DNA of 64,000 nucleotides from contig NC_058046.1 of NCBI RefSeq assembly GCF_020085105.1, forward strand, positions 27,684,175 to 27,748,174, in the 5' to 3' direction. This DNA is from Siniperca chuatsi. Taxonomy: Eukaryota > Chordata > Actinopteri > Centrarchiformes > Sinipercidae. Of this stretch, positions 1 to 10,680 are shown piece after piece. The notes under the pieces were generated by a model. That model saw only the letters and a list, made by a program, of their open reading frames with translations. It was not told the DNA's origin and searched no databases. Within the stretch, counting starts at the first letter, position 1, and each line of letters opens with the position of its first letter. The position numbers and the translations under genes were made by a program.

Positions 1-322
1 GTTTTTTTTTGTGTTTTTTTTCTCCCCCTCACATTCCACCAGCCAATGAACATTCAGCTTTTAATGGGAAATTGGCCTCAGGTGCAGTTATGCAAAATAG
101 CACACACCTGTCAGCAATTAAATTAATTACTGGTGATACATGAAGGAGCAAACAATGATGTCCACATTGATGAAATACATTGTATTTGTCTATGTAGAGG
201 TTTTTACCTCAGTTTTCAGGCTGGGCTTACTGAACCTGACGTTATGGTGACAAAACAAGTGAAACAAATACCACAACAAAATAGTTGCTCCCCTTTATCA
301 TGCACATGACTGCTCAAACAAA

Positions 323-347
323 ACAGGAGTTTCACAGCAATACTGGA
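323..347. other. 25-bp segment inverted relative to copy B
   Basis: Downstream of the copy A stop codon, positions 323-347 are the exact reverse complement of 7747-7771 downstream of copy B, while the flanks on both sides align in the same orientation. Copy A also lacks short blocks present in copy B here. It is non-coding. Confidence 0.8.
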
Positions 348-430
348 TTGCTCGTCTCAAGCCAGTAATTGTCACACAATCCAGACCAACACCCATCAGT
401 TCTTTACCGACTACATTTCAATTCAGTCAG

Positions 431-3400
431 TTACTCTGCCTTTTTCTTTGTCTTTCCCTTTCTTCCACAGCACCTCCGGAAGCAGAAACTGCAGGTCTTG
501 ATGAAGAGGAGTATGAGGAACAGAACGATTGCGAGGAGGAAGGCCACAACATCCAGGCTGTGATACTCGTACCAGGTGAGCTCGTGGGCCTGGACCCTCA
601 GGTGCTTGGCCCCTTTGTTTCTCATGGTGAACTCGATCCAGAATACTGCCTCATCCCGAGGACTCATTGGTCTGTCGTGGTGAATACTGGACAGCTGCAT
701 GGCATTCTCCTTGTACCTGTGAATGTGGATATGCAGGGGTGAAAATGTGGATTAATACATTATGTATTATACTTTAGTTATTATACTTTGCCTTACCAAG
801 AATGGGGATAAAAAGTGTTGATTATTTGTTTCATGTATTTTAAAACTTAAATCTCCAACAGGAAAGCCAACATATGAGGCCATCCAGTGGTCTTTGTGAC
901 CTTAAAACTCTGTGGTGGTAATACAACTCTGTCATACTACATCAGATAATGGCTCCTTTATGGCGTGTTATCAAACTTGCTTCTGTATTATTAATGTGAA
1001 CTTTCCATAAAGGCAAAATGGAAACACAATACCTCTTTTAATACCCTAAAACAGGGAGTTTGGTAAGAGAACTTACGATTTCTCATTGATGACAGCATTG
1101 ACTGCATCTCTAAGTTCCTCAGTGTTCATGAAGTTCAAGTCTGCGATAATTGCAGCTCCCTTATCCTTAATGTGGATCATGTTGTCTGGCTGGTCAGCGA
1201 ACATGGGGATGCCCACCATGGGAACACCGTGGTAGATGGCCTCATAAATCCCATTTGTGCCACCATGCGTGATGAAAGCTCTGGTCTTGGGGTGACCTGA
1301 TAGGGTACCAAAAATCATGAAACACTCACGAAAAACTCTATGATGTAACTACTATAAACACATACTGAACATTGGTATAGGCTTGTGAGTGGAAGCTGGC
1401 TAGATCAAAGCCCGTCGAGGTTTTGGAAAAACTGCAGAAAACAACGATAACATGCATGAGTCCCTACCTCAAGGATTTGTACTGAAGTGCCTTTTAGTGC
1501 ACCTTTTAGCCACTCATTGTTGGTCGAAGCCAAGCATAAGCTGTGTCTGAATTACATACTGCTTACTAAATCTTAGCAGGTTTTTGAGTATGTATTTAAA
1601 AGTGGGAAAGAAAGTATACTCAAAACAATCATTATGTATACTTAACAACCCTTGATCTTCGAGTGTGCTGTTGATGGGCACTGTTGTCCCACAATACAAT
1701 GCACAAAGTAAATGAAGGAAATGCTTACAGTTTGAAAAAGTTCAAACTAATTGTGGATGGTGGTGAAACGGCTCCAGGCACAGTTTAGAAAACAAAAAAT
1801 AACAATTACATTTTTTGGAAAAACATATGACGCCACAAGTCATATGTTTTCCCGTTAGTAAAAAATGTTAGATAAGGGGTTTCTTTTGTATATTAACTGC
1901 AAAAACAGTATGCTATAAAGATGAGTCAGTAATATATGTGATTAGTATGGAATTGGGACACAACTAAGTGCAATTTTGAGGTACTTGACTTGAGTATTCA
2001 CATTTTATGCTGCTTTATATTTGTACTCTACATTTCAGTGGGAAATATTGTACTTTTTTACTTCACTACAGTTATCTGATATCTTTAGTTAGTAGTTCTT
2101 TTACAGATTCTGATTAATAATACAAAAGATAATCACTAAATAAATTATGATGTACTATTATAGGATAAGTTAAGACCTGATCCCCAGTGGGAAATTCACA
2201 AGCTACCCAGCAGTATATAATGTAATTGAAATTAGCCCCGCTTTTAACAACTGCAATGTATTAATGCATCCAATAATTATAGACCAATAATATACATTAT
2301 TCTGAAATGGGACATCCTTGATAATAATGAAGTACTTAATGAGTACTTTTGCTGTTATATTTTAATGCTAATACTTTTGTACTTTTTAAATTTTGAATGC
2401 ATGACTTTTACTTTTAACTGAGTATTTCTAAACTGTGGTATTGTTATGTTTACTTAAGTAAAAGATGTCATTACTACTTCCACCACTGCTGTGTTTCTCG
2501 TGTTATGTCCCTTGAGAATTTTGTATTGTCAAACTAAATAATGAAAAAATAACAATGTGGTGGATACCCTATTTCATTTAAAAGTAAAAATCTTGAAGAT
2601 TACTGTCTTGAAGGCGTGTTCGGTAGCTTTATAAAAGTTTTGCTTACCCAGCAGGTCATTCTGAGGGATCCAGTTATATAGTCTGGTGTTGGCACCCAGA
2701 GTCTCTGGTTTTTCTCCACTGTATCTCCACAGCACCTTTTTTAAACAATGGTAAAAAGACTTTTAGACTAACACAGCCCTAATTTTATGTCATAATATAC
2801 TGCAGTACATTTACAACACGCTGAAAGCAGCTAGAGTGAACTCTTTTAAAGAAACCCAGACTCAACCCTTCTGATGTAAAGCAGTGTGCTGTCTTCATTC
2901 TACTTTCTGCAAATCTCCACCAGAGCAACCTTCTTCACTCCTACCAGTCTGGTTTCAAGGCCACTCAACTGAGACTGCCCTCCTTGCCGTCGAAGAGGAA
3001 CTCCACACTGCTAGAGCAGCCTCCCTCTCTTCTGTCATCATCCTGCTAGACCTCTCAGCAGCAGTTGACACAGTGAACCACAAGATTCTCCTCTCCATCC
3101 TCAGAGTCTCAGGCTCTGCACTCTCCCTGTTCATATCCTACCTCAAGGGTTGCACTTACAGGGTAACTTGGAGAGAATCTGTGTCTGAACCTTGTAGTCT
3201 CACTACTGGGGTCCCTCAGGGTTCTGTTTTGGGTCCCCTCCTCTTTTCTCTTTATACCAAGTCACTGACTCTGTTATTCACTCTTTTCCCTGGTCTGAAA
3301 CCCAGGTGGAAGCACAAATCCCTATGTGTCTGGCTGACATCTCTCAGTGGATGTCTGCACACCACCTGAAGCTCTATTTCGACCAGACAGAGCTGCTCTT

Positions 3401-6281
3401 CCTTCCAGGGAAGGCATCTCCCATCCATGACCTCTCCATTACCAATAAGAACTCTGTGGTGTCCCCGGTTTGGACTGCAAGGATAGGGTGTGAGACTGGA
3501 TGACCAGCTGTCCTACGCTGCCAACATTGCTGAGACAACCCGCTACTGCAGATTAATTCTCCACAACATCAGGAGGATATGTCTGTTCCTCACCCAGGAA
3601 GACGGCGCAGGTTCTGGTCCAGGCTCTTGTCATCTCACGCCTAGACTACTGCAACTCGCTCCTGGTTTGTGTGCCTGCATGTGCCATCCGACCTCTGCAG
3701 CTCATCCAGAATGTAGCATCCTGCGTGGACCCCAGCCCATCCACTACGCTCTGCTACTGCCAATCTGCTTGCTACTCCCTTACTACGAGAGGGGTCCAGC
3801 TACCGCTCAACAAAATCATGAGTTGCTTGTTTGCTGTCTTGGCTCCACAATGGTGGAACGAGCTCCCCATTGACATCAGCACAGCAGAAACTCTAAACAT
3901 CTTCTGTCGCAGACTGAAAACTTATTGTTCAGACTGTACCATAGCCCATTTAAAAAATAATAAATTAATAAACAACAACTTCTTCTCTATCTCTTGTTTC
4001 TAAATGTAGTTCTTGAAGCAGTTCAGCATATCTGATGAAGTTGATGTCCTTGCATGATTCTGGCAATTTTTGGGTTGAAACCTCATGGTTGAAAGCACTT
4101 ATTGTAAGTCGCTTTTGTATAAAAGCATAAGCTAAATAAATGTTACGTAAAAAACAAAGTATTTTAAAACAGAACTAAAATACTTTTTATTTTAAAAAAA
4201 AAGGTCAATCTTTGGTGATTAACTTGTGGTTTTAAGTAATCTAGCCAACATGATTTGGTACCATCATTTATATTTGAAAAACCCATATCCACCCTTCCAA
4301 TCAAATCTTCTTCATTGATATTTTTTACACTTTTGATTGTTTTTTCCTTGCCTTGCGTCCTGCCCCAATATCCTGATTCAACTGGAAAAAATACCATGTT
4401 GTTACAACTTTATTACCATGTATTACCATTACCTGCAAATCACGTGTTAGTGCTGACCTCCTACCTTAGCAACATTGGATTAACTTTCAACCCTGCAGGG
4501 AAGTGTTGGTTTCATTGAATGCCGATGTGGTATGAAAATTTATTTGAGACTTGAAACTTGCTCCAGATAGGAATCCATCACAGTTGACATTTTGTTACCT
4601 TTTGTTTTTGTTAGTTACATAGCATCACCTGATAATGCAGTTTCAAGCAGCGACTTTTTAAAAAGTTGTCGCATGCAAGGATTTCTGACAGTCACCAGTC
4701 AAATAGCATTACATTCACTAACTACATCGTTGGAAAATCCATCCTAAAAAGCCTCCTTGAGTTTTTTTTAAAATAGTCCTTGCTTGCATCTGCTTTGCCA
4801 TGTGACGAGGGTGTAACACAACCATTACAACTGCATTTAGAGGTCATTCAACTGAATTCCAGTTGGCACAAAGATTGTCCTCTGACCTTTTGTGGGATCT
4901 GAGCGAGGGCTGATGCTATCATGTTTCCCTTCTCTTTGGTGATGTTCTTGATGACTGATCCCAATGTGAAGACCACGATGCCAGCGTCTCCAGAACTCTG
5001 CACAAACTCTTCCATATCCTGCAAGAAGAGTAACATTATCTCAATGCGAACCAACCAGCATTTTCTTTTCTTTCCAGAGCATTTTAATGGCTTGTTCTCC
5101 ATTGTTTAAATCAGGATTGGAATACTGTGGAGGTGTAATGAAAGATTAATAGGCCTGTCATAGTGTAGACAGCCCTACCTCTGGTAAAGGTTTAGCAGGT
5201 CTGCAGTGGATCCCACCAACAAATTTGAAGTTAGGAAGGAAAGGACGAGGGAAATCAAAATCCCAGTAGGTTCGCATCAACCAGACGTCTGCTCTACCCA
5301 TCATCTTGCAGGCACTGGTGGGTGTTCCTATCACAATGCAAAAGTAATGGATGACAGCCGCCCTTTGCAAAGTATCACCAATACTTAAGTTGAGATAGCT
5401 AATTTAAAAATTCTATTTACTTAAAATATCAAATTGTTGACAACAGTGATTGGATATAAATGCATTGCAATTAATCCAAAGAAATGAAATAATTGGACTT
5501 TATGTGGTCCATAAAAATGTGTTGTTACGCAGTGGTTCTTGTAGCTGAGTTACTCACCTTTGACTTCGGAGTAATATTTATCTAGTTCTTTCCAATAAAT
5601 GTTATCCAGCAAGATATCCTGCACTGCGTAGTAGAGGAAGCTCCACACTCTCTCTGAGAAGTCCATCTTGTCAGTCAGTTTGCTCATAGCGCCGGGGACA
5701 AAGGAAGGTGGAGCGGGTAGCTGACCACACTGTCTCTCCCAGTTATTGGCTATGGAAAAGCGCAGGGAGAAGACCAGGGGGATGCCCAAAATCTCTGCTG
5801 CTAAGTCACTGCCGGGGTAGATGGGATCAGCCAGGAGAAGGTCATATTGTCCCTCCTTCAGCCTCTTCATGATGGTTTCTGATTTCAGCACACCGTCCAA
5901 AAACGTCAAAGAATTCTGCAGGCTGACCTTCATCAGAGCCACGAATCTGATGTAAATCTGCAAGTAGCTCACATGATCCATTTCATACATGGAGAAGTGA
6001 AGGAACTCTTCCATGAACTCCTCAATGACCTCCATTGAGACGGAGACGTTGAAGGGTTCGTAGCGAAAGCGGGAAGGCTCACTGGTGTTCATGAACATTG
6101 ACGCACTCGGGACCAGAACCGTCACCTGGTGTCCCCTGTCGATCAGCGTCTCCAGCACAGGCTTCATGTTAATCCAGTGGCTGCCTTCAGTGTACCACAC
6201 CAAAATGTTCCCTCCATTAACGCTCCATGTCATACAAAGTACCAGCAGGACACAAACAGAGAGACGCTGCCCAAGCTTCAT
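431..6281 (-). CDS. ugt2: UDP-glucuronosyltransferase, UGT2 type (copy A, intact)
   Basis: ER membrane enzyme that transfers glucuronic acid from UDP-glucuronate to lipophilic substrates. Coding exons, 5' to 3': 5558-6281, 5179-5327, 4887-5018, 2648-2735, 1077-1296, 431-716. All junctions are GT-AG and the frame runs through 532 codons. The separate 724-bp and 149-bp first exons followed by 132, 88 and 220 bp are the UGT2 layout; UGT1 fuses the first two and UGT5 is intronless. Residues 1-23 look like a signal peptide. His35 and Asp152 match the UGT catalytic pair. The donor-binding signature is FITHGG (372-377) through DQ at 399-400. A membrane span near 494-516 precedes a lysine-rich tail ending KKAE, an ER-retrieval KKXX motif. 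The start is the ATG at 6281, just before the signal peptide. A good 3' splice site at 6340-6341 suggests an upstream non-coding exon. The exact subfamily (2A, 2B or 2C) cannot be fixed by eye. Confidence 0.93.
1530..1925. repeat. Interspersed repeat shared with 10085-10450 and 17405-17765
   Basis: This intron 4 segment of UGT copy A has words such as aagtatactcaaaac, gtgtactgttgatgg and tgttgtcccacaa. The same words occur in copy B intron 4 and, in reverse orientation, at 17405-17765. The 17.4 kb copy begins and ends with sequence around tactaactgtatac, so a short DNA-transposon-like family is likely. The class is uncertain. Confidence 0.55.
1960..2490. mobile_element. MITE of the CAGTGGTGGAA family, in UGT copy A intron 4
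   Basis: It contains the family words gaggtacttgacttgagta, cagtgggaaatattgtact and acttaagtaaaa and ends in ttccaccactg. Copy B has no equivalent, so it probably inserted after the duplication. It carries an internal gatccccagtgggaaattc block that is also seen in the copy at 59.9 kb. Confidence 0.7.
2895..4148 (+). mobile_element. Degenerate L2-like LINE (reverse transcriptase and 3' end)
   Basis: The plus-strand reading gives RT-like peptides [38 protein letters not shown] and [17 protein letters not shown], then [14 protein letters not shown] and [12 protein letters not shown] in a second frame, and [18 protein letters not shown] near 3850-3900. The stretch that should carry the YADD catalytic box, between LLFSLYT and QWMSAHH, is deleted, and several frameshifts are present. 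The end has the L2-type tail taagtcgctttt...aaaagcataagctaaataaa. It lies antisense in UGT copy A intron 3 and is absent from copy B. It is dead. Confidence 0.85.
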
Positions 6282-6739
6282 GGTGCCTGTTTGTCAGGAG
6301 GAAAGCTGGTTGTGGCCTGATCCTTTTTCAAAGGTGCTCCTAGAAAAATAATCATTAACTAAACAAGGCTGTACTCTGCTCGTAGTTCCTCTTTGTGCTG
6401 TATGACACATTAGATAACGGACCCACCCCAAGCAAGTGGTTAGAGGTAAAAGTTAGTGGCTGTAAAGTTTTAAGTCAGTATTAAAAAAAACAAGAATAAT
6501 CTTTAACCTGTACTTGAAATCCACAAACAGAAAGTAAAACAGACTTCAGATGCCCAGATTGTAGTTAGTTGTGGAGAGATGGAGTAAAATGACACAAAAG
6601 GATAATGAGTTCCTCTAAATGGTCTTGGACACACTTGCATAATCTGAGGAAGTTGTGCATGCATGTGGGTGCTTGTGCAAGAGTTTAAAGGACTATATTT
6701 TGACTGAGTAAAGTCTGATTGAGAGCAACTGTCCTGTCC

Positions 6740-7440
6740 ACCACCCACTGAAACCTGATTGTGCTGTTCTTTTTGTTGACAATAAGAGAGGCAACACAGG
6801 CTGTGAAAACATCATACTCCAGTGATAAGACAATTTGATGCTATTTTCATATTACATCACTAGAGGGCACACTTGCCAGGTGGAGTGGAGACCCACTACA
6901 GTTGCTGTGAGGGAGTCATGGGAGCACCTGGATGTCAGGTGTTTTAAGGTAGGAAAAGACAGAGCGAGAGATTATTCCATAACTTGATTCTCTTGTAAGA
7001 CCTCCTCAAATGTGCCAGCGGGTAAATGTCTGATTGATTCTTTTTATTTATATTTTTTTTGTCTCTTCTTCCTTAGTTGCATCTTCATGTTGAGCACCAA
7101 ACCCCCACTAAATTCATTTGTGGTAGTTTTGTTAGAATCCATGATTTAAAACTGGTGATGTATGACAAATTCTGAGTAACAAAAGTAAAACTCACATGGT
7201 TTTTAAAGAAGACAGAATAGCTTGGTTAATTGACAGAATGAAAAATTCTTCACCACCAGATCCTGTTATGTTTTTGTTCCAAAAGGATTACAGTATAGCT
7301 TTTCAGCTTTCCCCAATATATTCATCAAACTAATTAAGCAATTAATACCATTAGTTGTAATTTGTTACTATGCAAGCAAGTAAATGTACTTTGCCCCAAA
7401 ACAGTATTAAGAGTATTATCCAAATAAAGGCACAGAATGA
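6740..7440. other. Spacer between the two UGT2 copies
   Basis: This is AT-rich non-coding sequence upstream of copy A and downstream of copy B. Homology between the duplicates stops near 6684 (copy A) and 13545 (copy B) at the upstream side and resumes near 7450 with the sequence matching position 37. I see no gene in it. Confidence 0.6.
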
Positions 7441-7746
7441 AATCCATTACACCAGCAAGTGAACATTAAGCTTTTAATGGGAAATTGGGCTCAGGTGCAG
7501 TTATGCAAATTAGCGCACACCTGTCAGCAACTGAAGTAAATACTGGTGATACATGAAGGAGCAAACAACGATGTCCACATTGATGAAATACATGGTATTT
7601 GTCTATGTAGAGGTTTTTACCTCAGTTTTCAGGCTGGGCTTACTGAACCTGACGTTATGGTGACAAAACAAGTGAAACAAATACCACAACAAAATAGTTG
7701 CTCCCCTTTATCATGCACATGACTGCTCAAACAAAACAGGTTAGTG

Positions 7747-7771
7747 TCCAGTATTGCTGTGAAACTCCTGT
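7747..7771. other. Copy B counterpart of the 25-bp inverted segment
   Basis: This is the exact reverse complement of 323-347 inside otherwise collinear downstream flanks of the duplicated UGT genes. Confidence 0.8.
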
Positions 7772-8398
7772 CTTTTTTTTTGTCCTAATTAGTTGTTTCA
7801 AAGTGACAATTACACGTCCCAAGCCAGTAATTATCACACCATCCAGAGCATTGTGGTTACATTAAGTGCTTCAGACCAACAGGACAACCAGTTAAGTTAT
7901 TTCATTCATCAGTTCTTTACCGACTACATTTCAATTCAGTCAGTTACTCTGCCTTTTTCTTTGTCTTTCCCTTTCTTCCACAGCACCTCCGGAAGCAGAA
8001 ACTGCAGGTCTTGATGAAGAGGAGTATGAGGAACAGAACGATTGCGAGGAGGAAGGCCACAACATCCAGGCTGTGATACTCGTACCAGGTGAGCTCGTGG
8101 GCCTGGACCCTCAGGTGCTTGGCCCCTTTGTTTCTCATGGTGAACTCGATCCAGAATACTGCCTCATCCCGAGGACTCATTGGTCTGTCGTGGTGAATAC
8201 TGGACAGCCGCATGGCATTCTCCTTGTACCTGTGAATGTGGATATGCAGGGGTGAAAATGTGGATTAATACATTATGTATTTATTATACTTTAGTTATTA
8301 TTATACTTTGCCTTACCAAGAATGGGGATAAAAAGTGTTGATTATTTGTTTCATGTATTTTAAAACTTAAATCTCCAACAGGAAAGCCAATATATGAG

Positions 8399-8621
8399 GG
8401 GCGGCTGTGGCTCAGGAGGTAGAGCGGGTTCGATCACCCCCTCCTCCTGTCCACAAGTCACATTGTCCTCGGGCAAGATATGAACCCCTAATTGCTCCCC
8501 ATGGTTGGCCAGCACCCTGCGTGGTAGCTTGCTGCCATCGGTGTGTGAATGAGTGACAAAAACCTTGTAAAGCGCTTTGGATTGAAGCACTATATAAATA
8601 TAGCCCTGCACCATTTACCAA
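8399..8621 (+). mobile_element. tRNA-derived SINE-like insertion in UGT copy B intron 5
   Basis: It starts ggggcggctgtggctcagga and has a B-box-like ggttcgatcac, as in tRNA-derived SINEs. It continues with the common fish text ttgctccccatggttggcc, gtgtgtgaatgagtgac and aaagcgctttggattgaagc. Copy A reads straight across this point (atatgaggccatccagtgg), so the insertion postdates the duplication. It is not a functional tRNA gene. Confidence 0.75.
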
Positions 8622-9073
8622 AAGGCCATCCAGTGGTTTTTTAAATCTCTTTGTGACCTTAAAACTCTGGTGGTAATCGAACAGTCACTGAATCAGATAA
8701 TGTCTCCTTTTTTTAATGTAAACTCTCGATAAAAGGCAAAATGGCAAGAAAATAATTTCAAAGTACCTTTTTATAATACCCTGAAACAGACGAAGTGCAG
8801 ATAAGTACAGTAAGAGAACTTACGATTTCTCATTGATGACAGCATTGACTGCATCTCTGAGGTCCTCAGTCTTCATGAAGTTCAAGTTCACTGTAGTTGC
8901 AGCTCCCTTATCCTTCATATGGATCATGTTTTCTGGCTGGTCAGCGAACATGGGGATGCCCACCATGGGAACACCGTGGTAGATGGCCTCATAAATCCCA
9001 TTTGTGCCACCATGGGTGATGAAAGCTCTGGTCTTGGGGTGACCTGATAGGGTACCAAAAATCATGAAACTTA

Positions 9074-10091
9074 CTGCGCATTCAAAAAGTGTTCAGACCC
9101 CTTCACTTTCACATTTTGTTATGTTGCACCCTATGCTAAAACAGTTTAAATTATTTTTTTCACTTGTCAACGTATACTCAATACCCCATAAGGACAAACT
9201 AAAAACTGGCTTTTAGATATTCTTGCAAGTTTATTAAAAAGAAAAAACAGAAATATCAGACATAAGTATTCAGACCCTTAACTTATTACTTAATAGCAAT
9301 TACAGCCTTGAGTCTTCTCAAGAGACGTTGTTGCGCAGGCGATAAGCGGTGCCTGGTTTCCTCCAGACATGACGCTTAGAATTGAGGCCATACCGTTAAA
9401 TCTTGGTTTCATCAGACCAGAGAATATTGTTTCTCACAGTCTGATAGTCCTTTTTAGCTGCTTTTTTTGCAAACTCCAAGCAGGCTTTCATGTGTCTTTC
9501 ACTGAGGAGAGGCTTCCGCCTGGCCACTCTGCCATAAAGCCCAGATCGGTGGAGTGTTGCAGTGAGGTTTTCTTTCTGGAAGTCTCTCCCATCTCTACAC
9601 AGGATCTCTGGAGCTCAGCCAGAGAGACCATCAGGTTACCAAAGCCCTTCTCCCCCCTGATTACTCAGTTCGTCCGAGCGGCCAGCTCTATGAAGAGTCC
9701 TGGTTGTTCCATGCTTCTTCCATTTAAGAATTATGGAGGCCACTGTGGCCTAGGGAACCTTCAATGAACCTTCCCCAAGATCTGTGCCTCAACAACCCTG
9801 TCTCGGAGCCCTACAGGCAGTTCCTTCGACCTCATGGCTTGGTTTTTTGCTCTGATGTTCATTATCAGCTGTGAGACCTTTTTTATATAGACAAGTGCAT
9901 GCCTTTCCAAATCATGTCCAATCAATGGAATTTACCACAGCTGGACTCCAATCAAGGTGTAGATACATCTCATGGGTGATTAAGAGAAATGGGAGGCACC
10001 GGAGTTAAATTTCAAGTGTCATAGCAAAGGGTCTTAATACTTATGTCACTGATATTTCAGTTATTTTCTTTTTAATAAATGTGGAAGGGTG
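9074..10091 (-). mobile_element. Degenerate Tc1/mariner element in UGT copy B intron 4
   Basis: The left end begins after a TA dinucleotide with ctgcgcattcaaaaagtgtt and continues cagaccccttcactttcaca, the fish Tc1 terminal repeat with internal direct repeats (again at agtattcagaccc). The minus strand near 9390-9420 encodes NNILWSDETK, part of the Tc1 transposase DDE region. Many frameshifts and stops follow. The right end is truncated after tgtggaagggt. It is absent from copy A. Confidence 0.88.
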
Positions 10092-10639
10092 ACACAAAAG
10101 TATACTCAAAACATTCAATATGTATACTAAACAACCCTTGATTTTTGTATTTTTTGAGTGTACTGTTGGTGGACACTATTGTCCCACAAAGTAATGCACA
10201 AAGTAAATAAAGGAAATGCTCACAACTTGGAAAATTAAAACTAATTGTGGATGGTGTGAAAACAAGAAATAAAGATTCCATTTTTGAAAAAACATGTTTG
10301 AGTGACAGCAGACGCCTGACATCTCACAAGTATTGTATCATTTCCTAACAGGAAATGTAGGAGAGTTGATTTTTTTTGTTTTAGTTATTTATTTGCAAAA
10401 ACAGTATACCATGAAGATAAATTCCTAATGTATATGATTAGTCTGTAGTATGGAATTAAGACAGCTATAGTTTGTTGACCTGCTTGCATGGTTAACTTTC
10501 ACTGGACAAATACCAGTTTATAATAACGCATATTACGAATGTGTAGTGGTTGGAAAATCCCTTGTCTCTGAATTGACGTGCAAACTTCACTATAACGATC
10601 TTACTGTGTTTTCTCTCGTATGTCCCTTTTTAAATATTT

Positions 10640-10680
10640 TTTATTTATATATATATATATATATAATTTTTTTTTTTTTA
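10640..10680. repeat. AT microsatellite and poly-T in UGT copy B intron 4
   Basis: A run of alternating TA dinucleotides followed by a run of T. Confidence 0.8.

Noticed and set aside
2884..3873. A retained host reverse-transcriptase-derived gene
   Set aside because: Multiple frameshifts, an internal deletion over the catalytic box and an intact L2 tail mark it as a dead LINE copy.
431..6281. Assignment of the glucuronosyltransferases to UGT1, UGT5 or UGT8
   Set aside because: UGT1 has one large variable first exon before the 132-bp exon and UGT5 is intronless. Here a 724-bp exon is followed by a separate 149-bp exon, the UGT2 structure.
8399..8621. tRNA gene
   Set aside because: The box A and box B-like words belong to a SINE-type repeat with a long non-tRNA body. 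The sequence does not fold into a full cloverleaf by eye.
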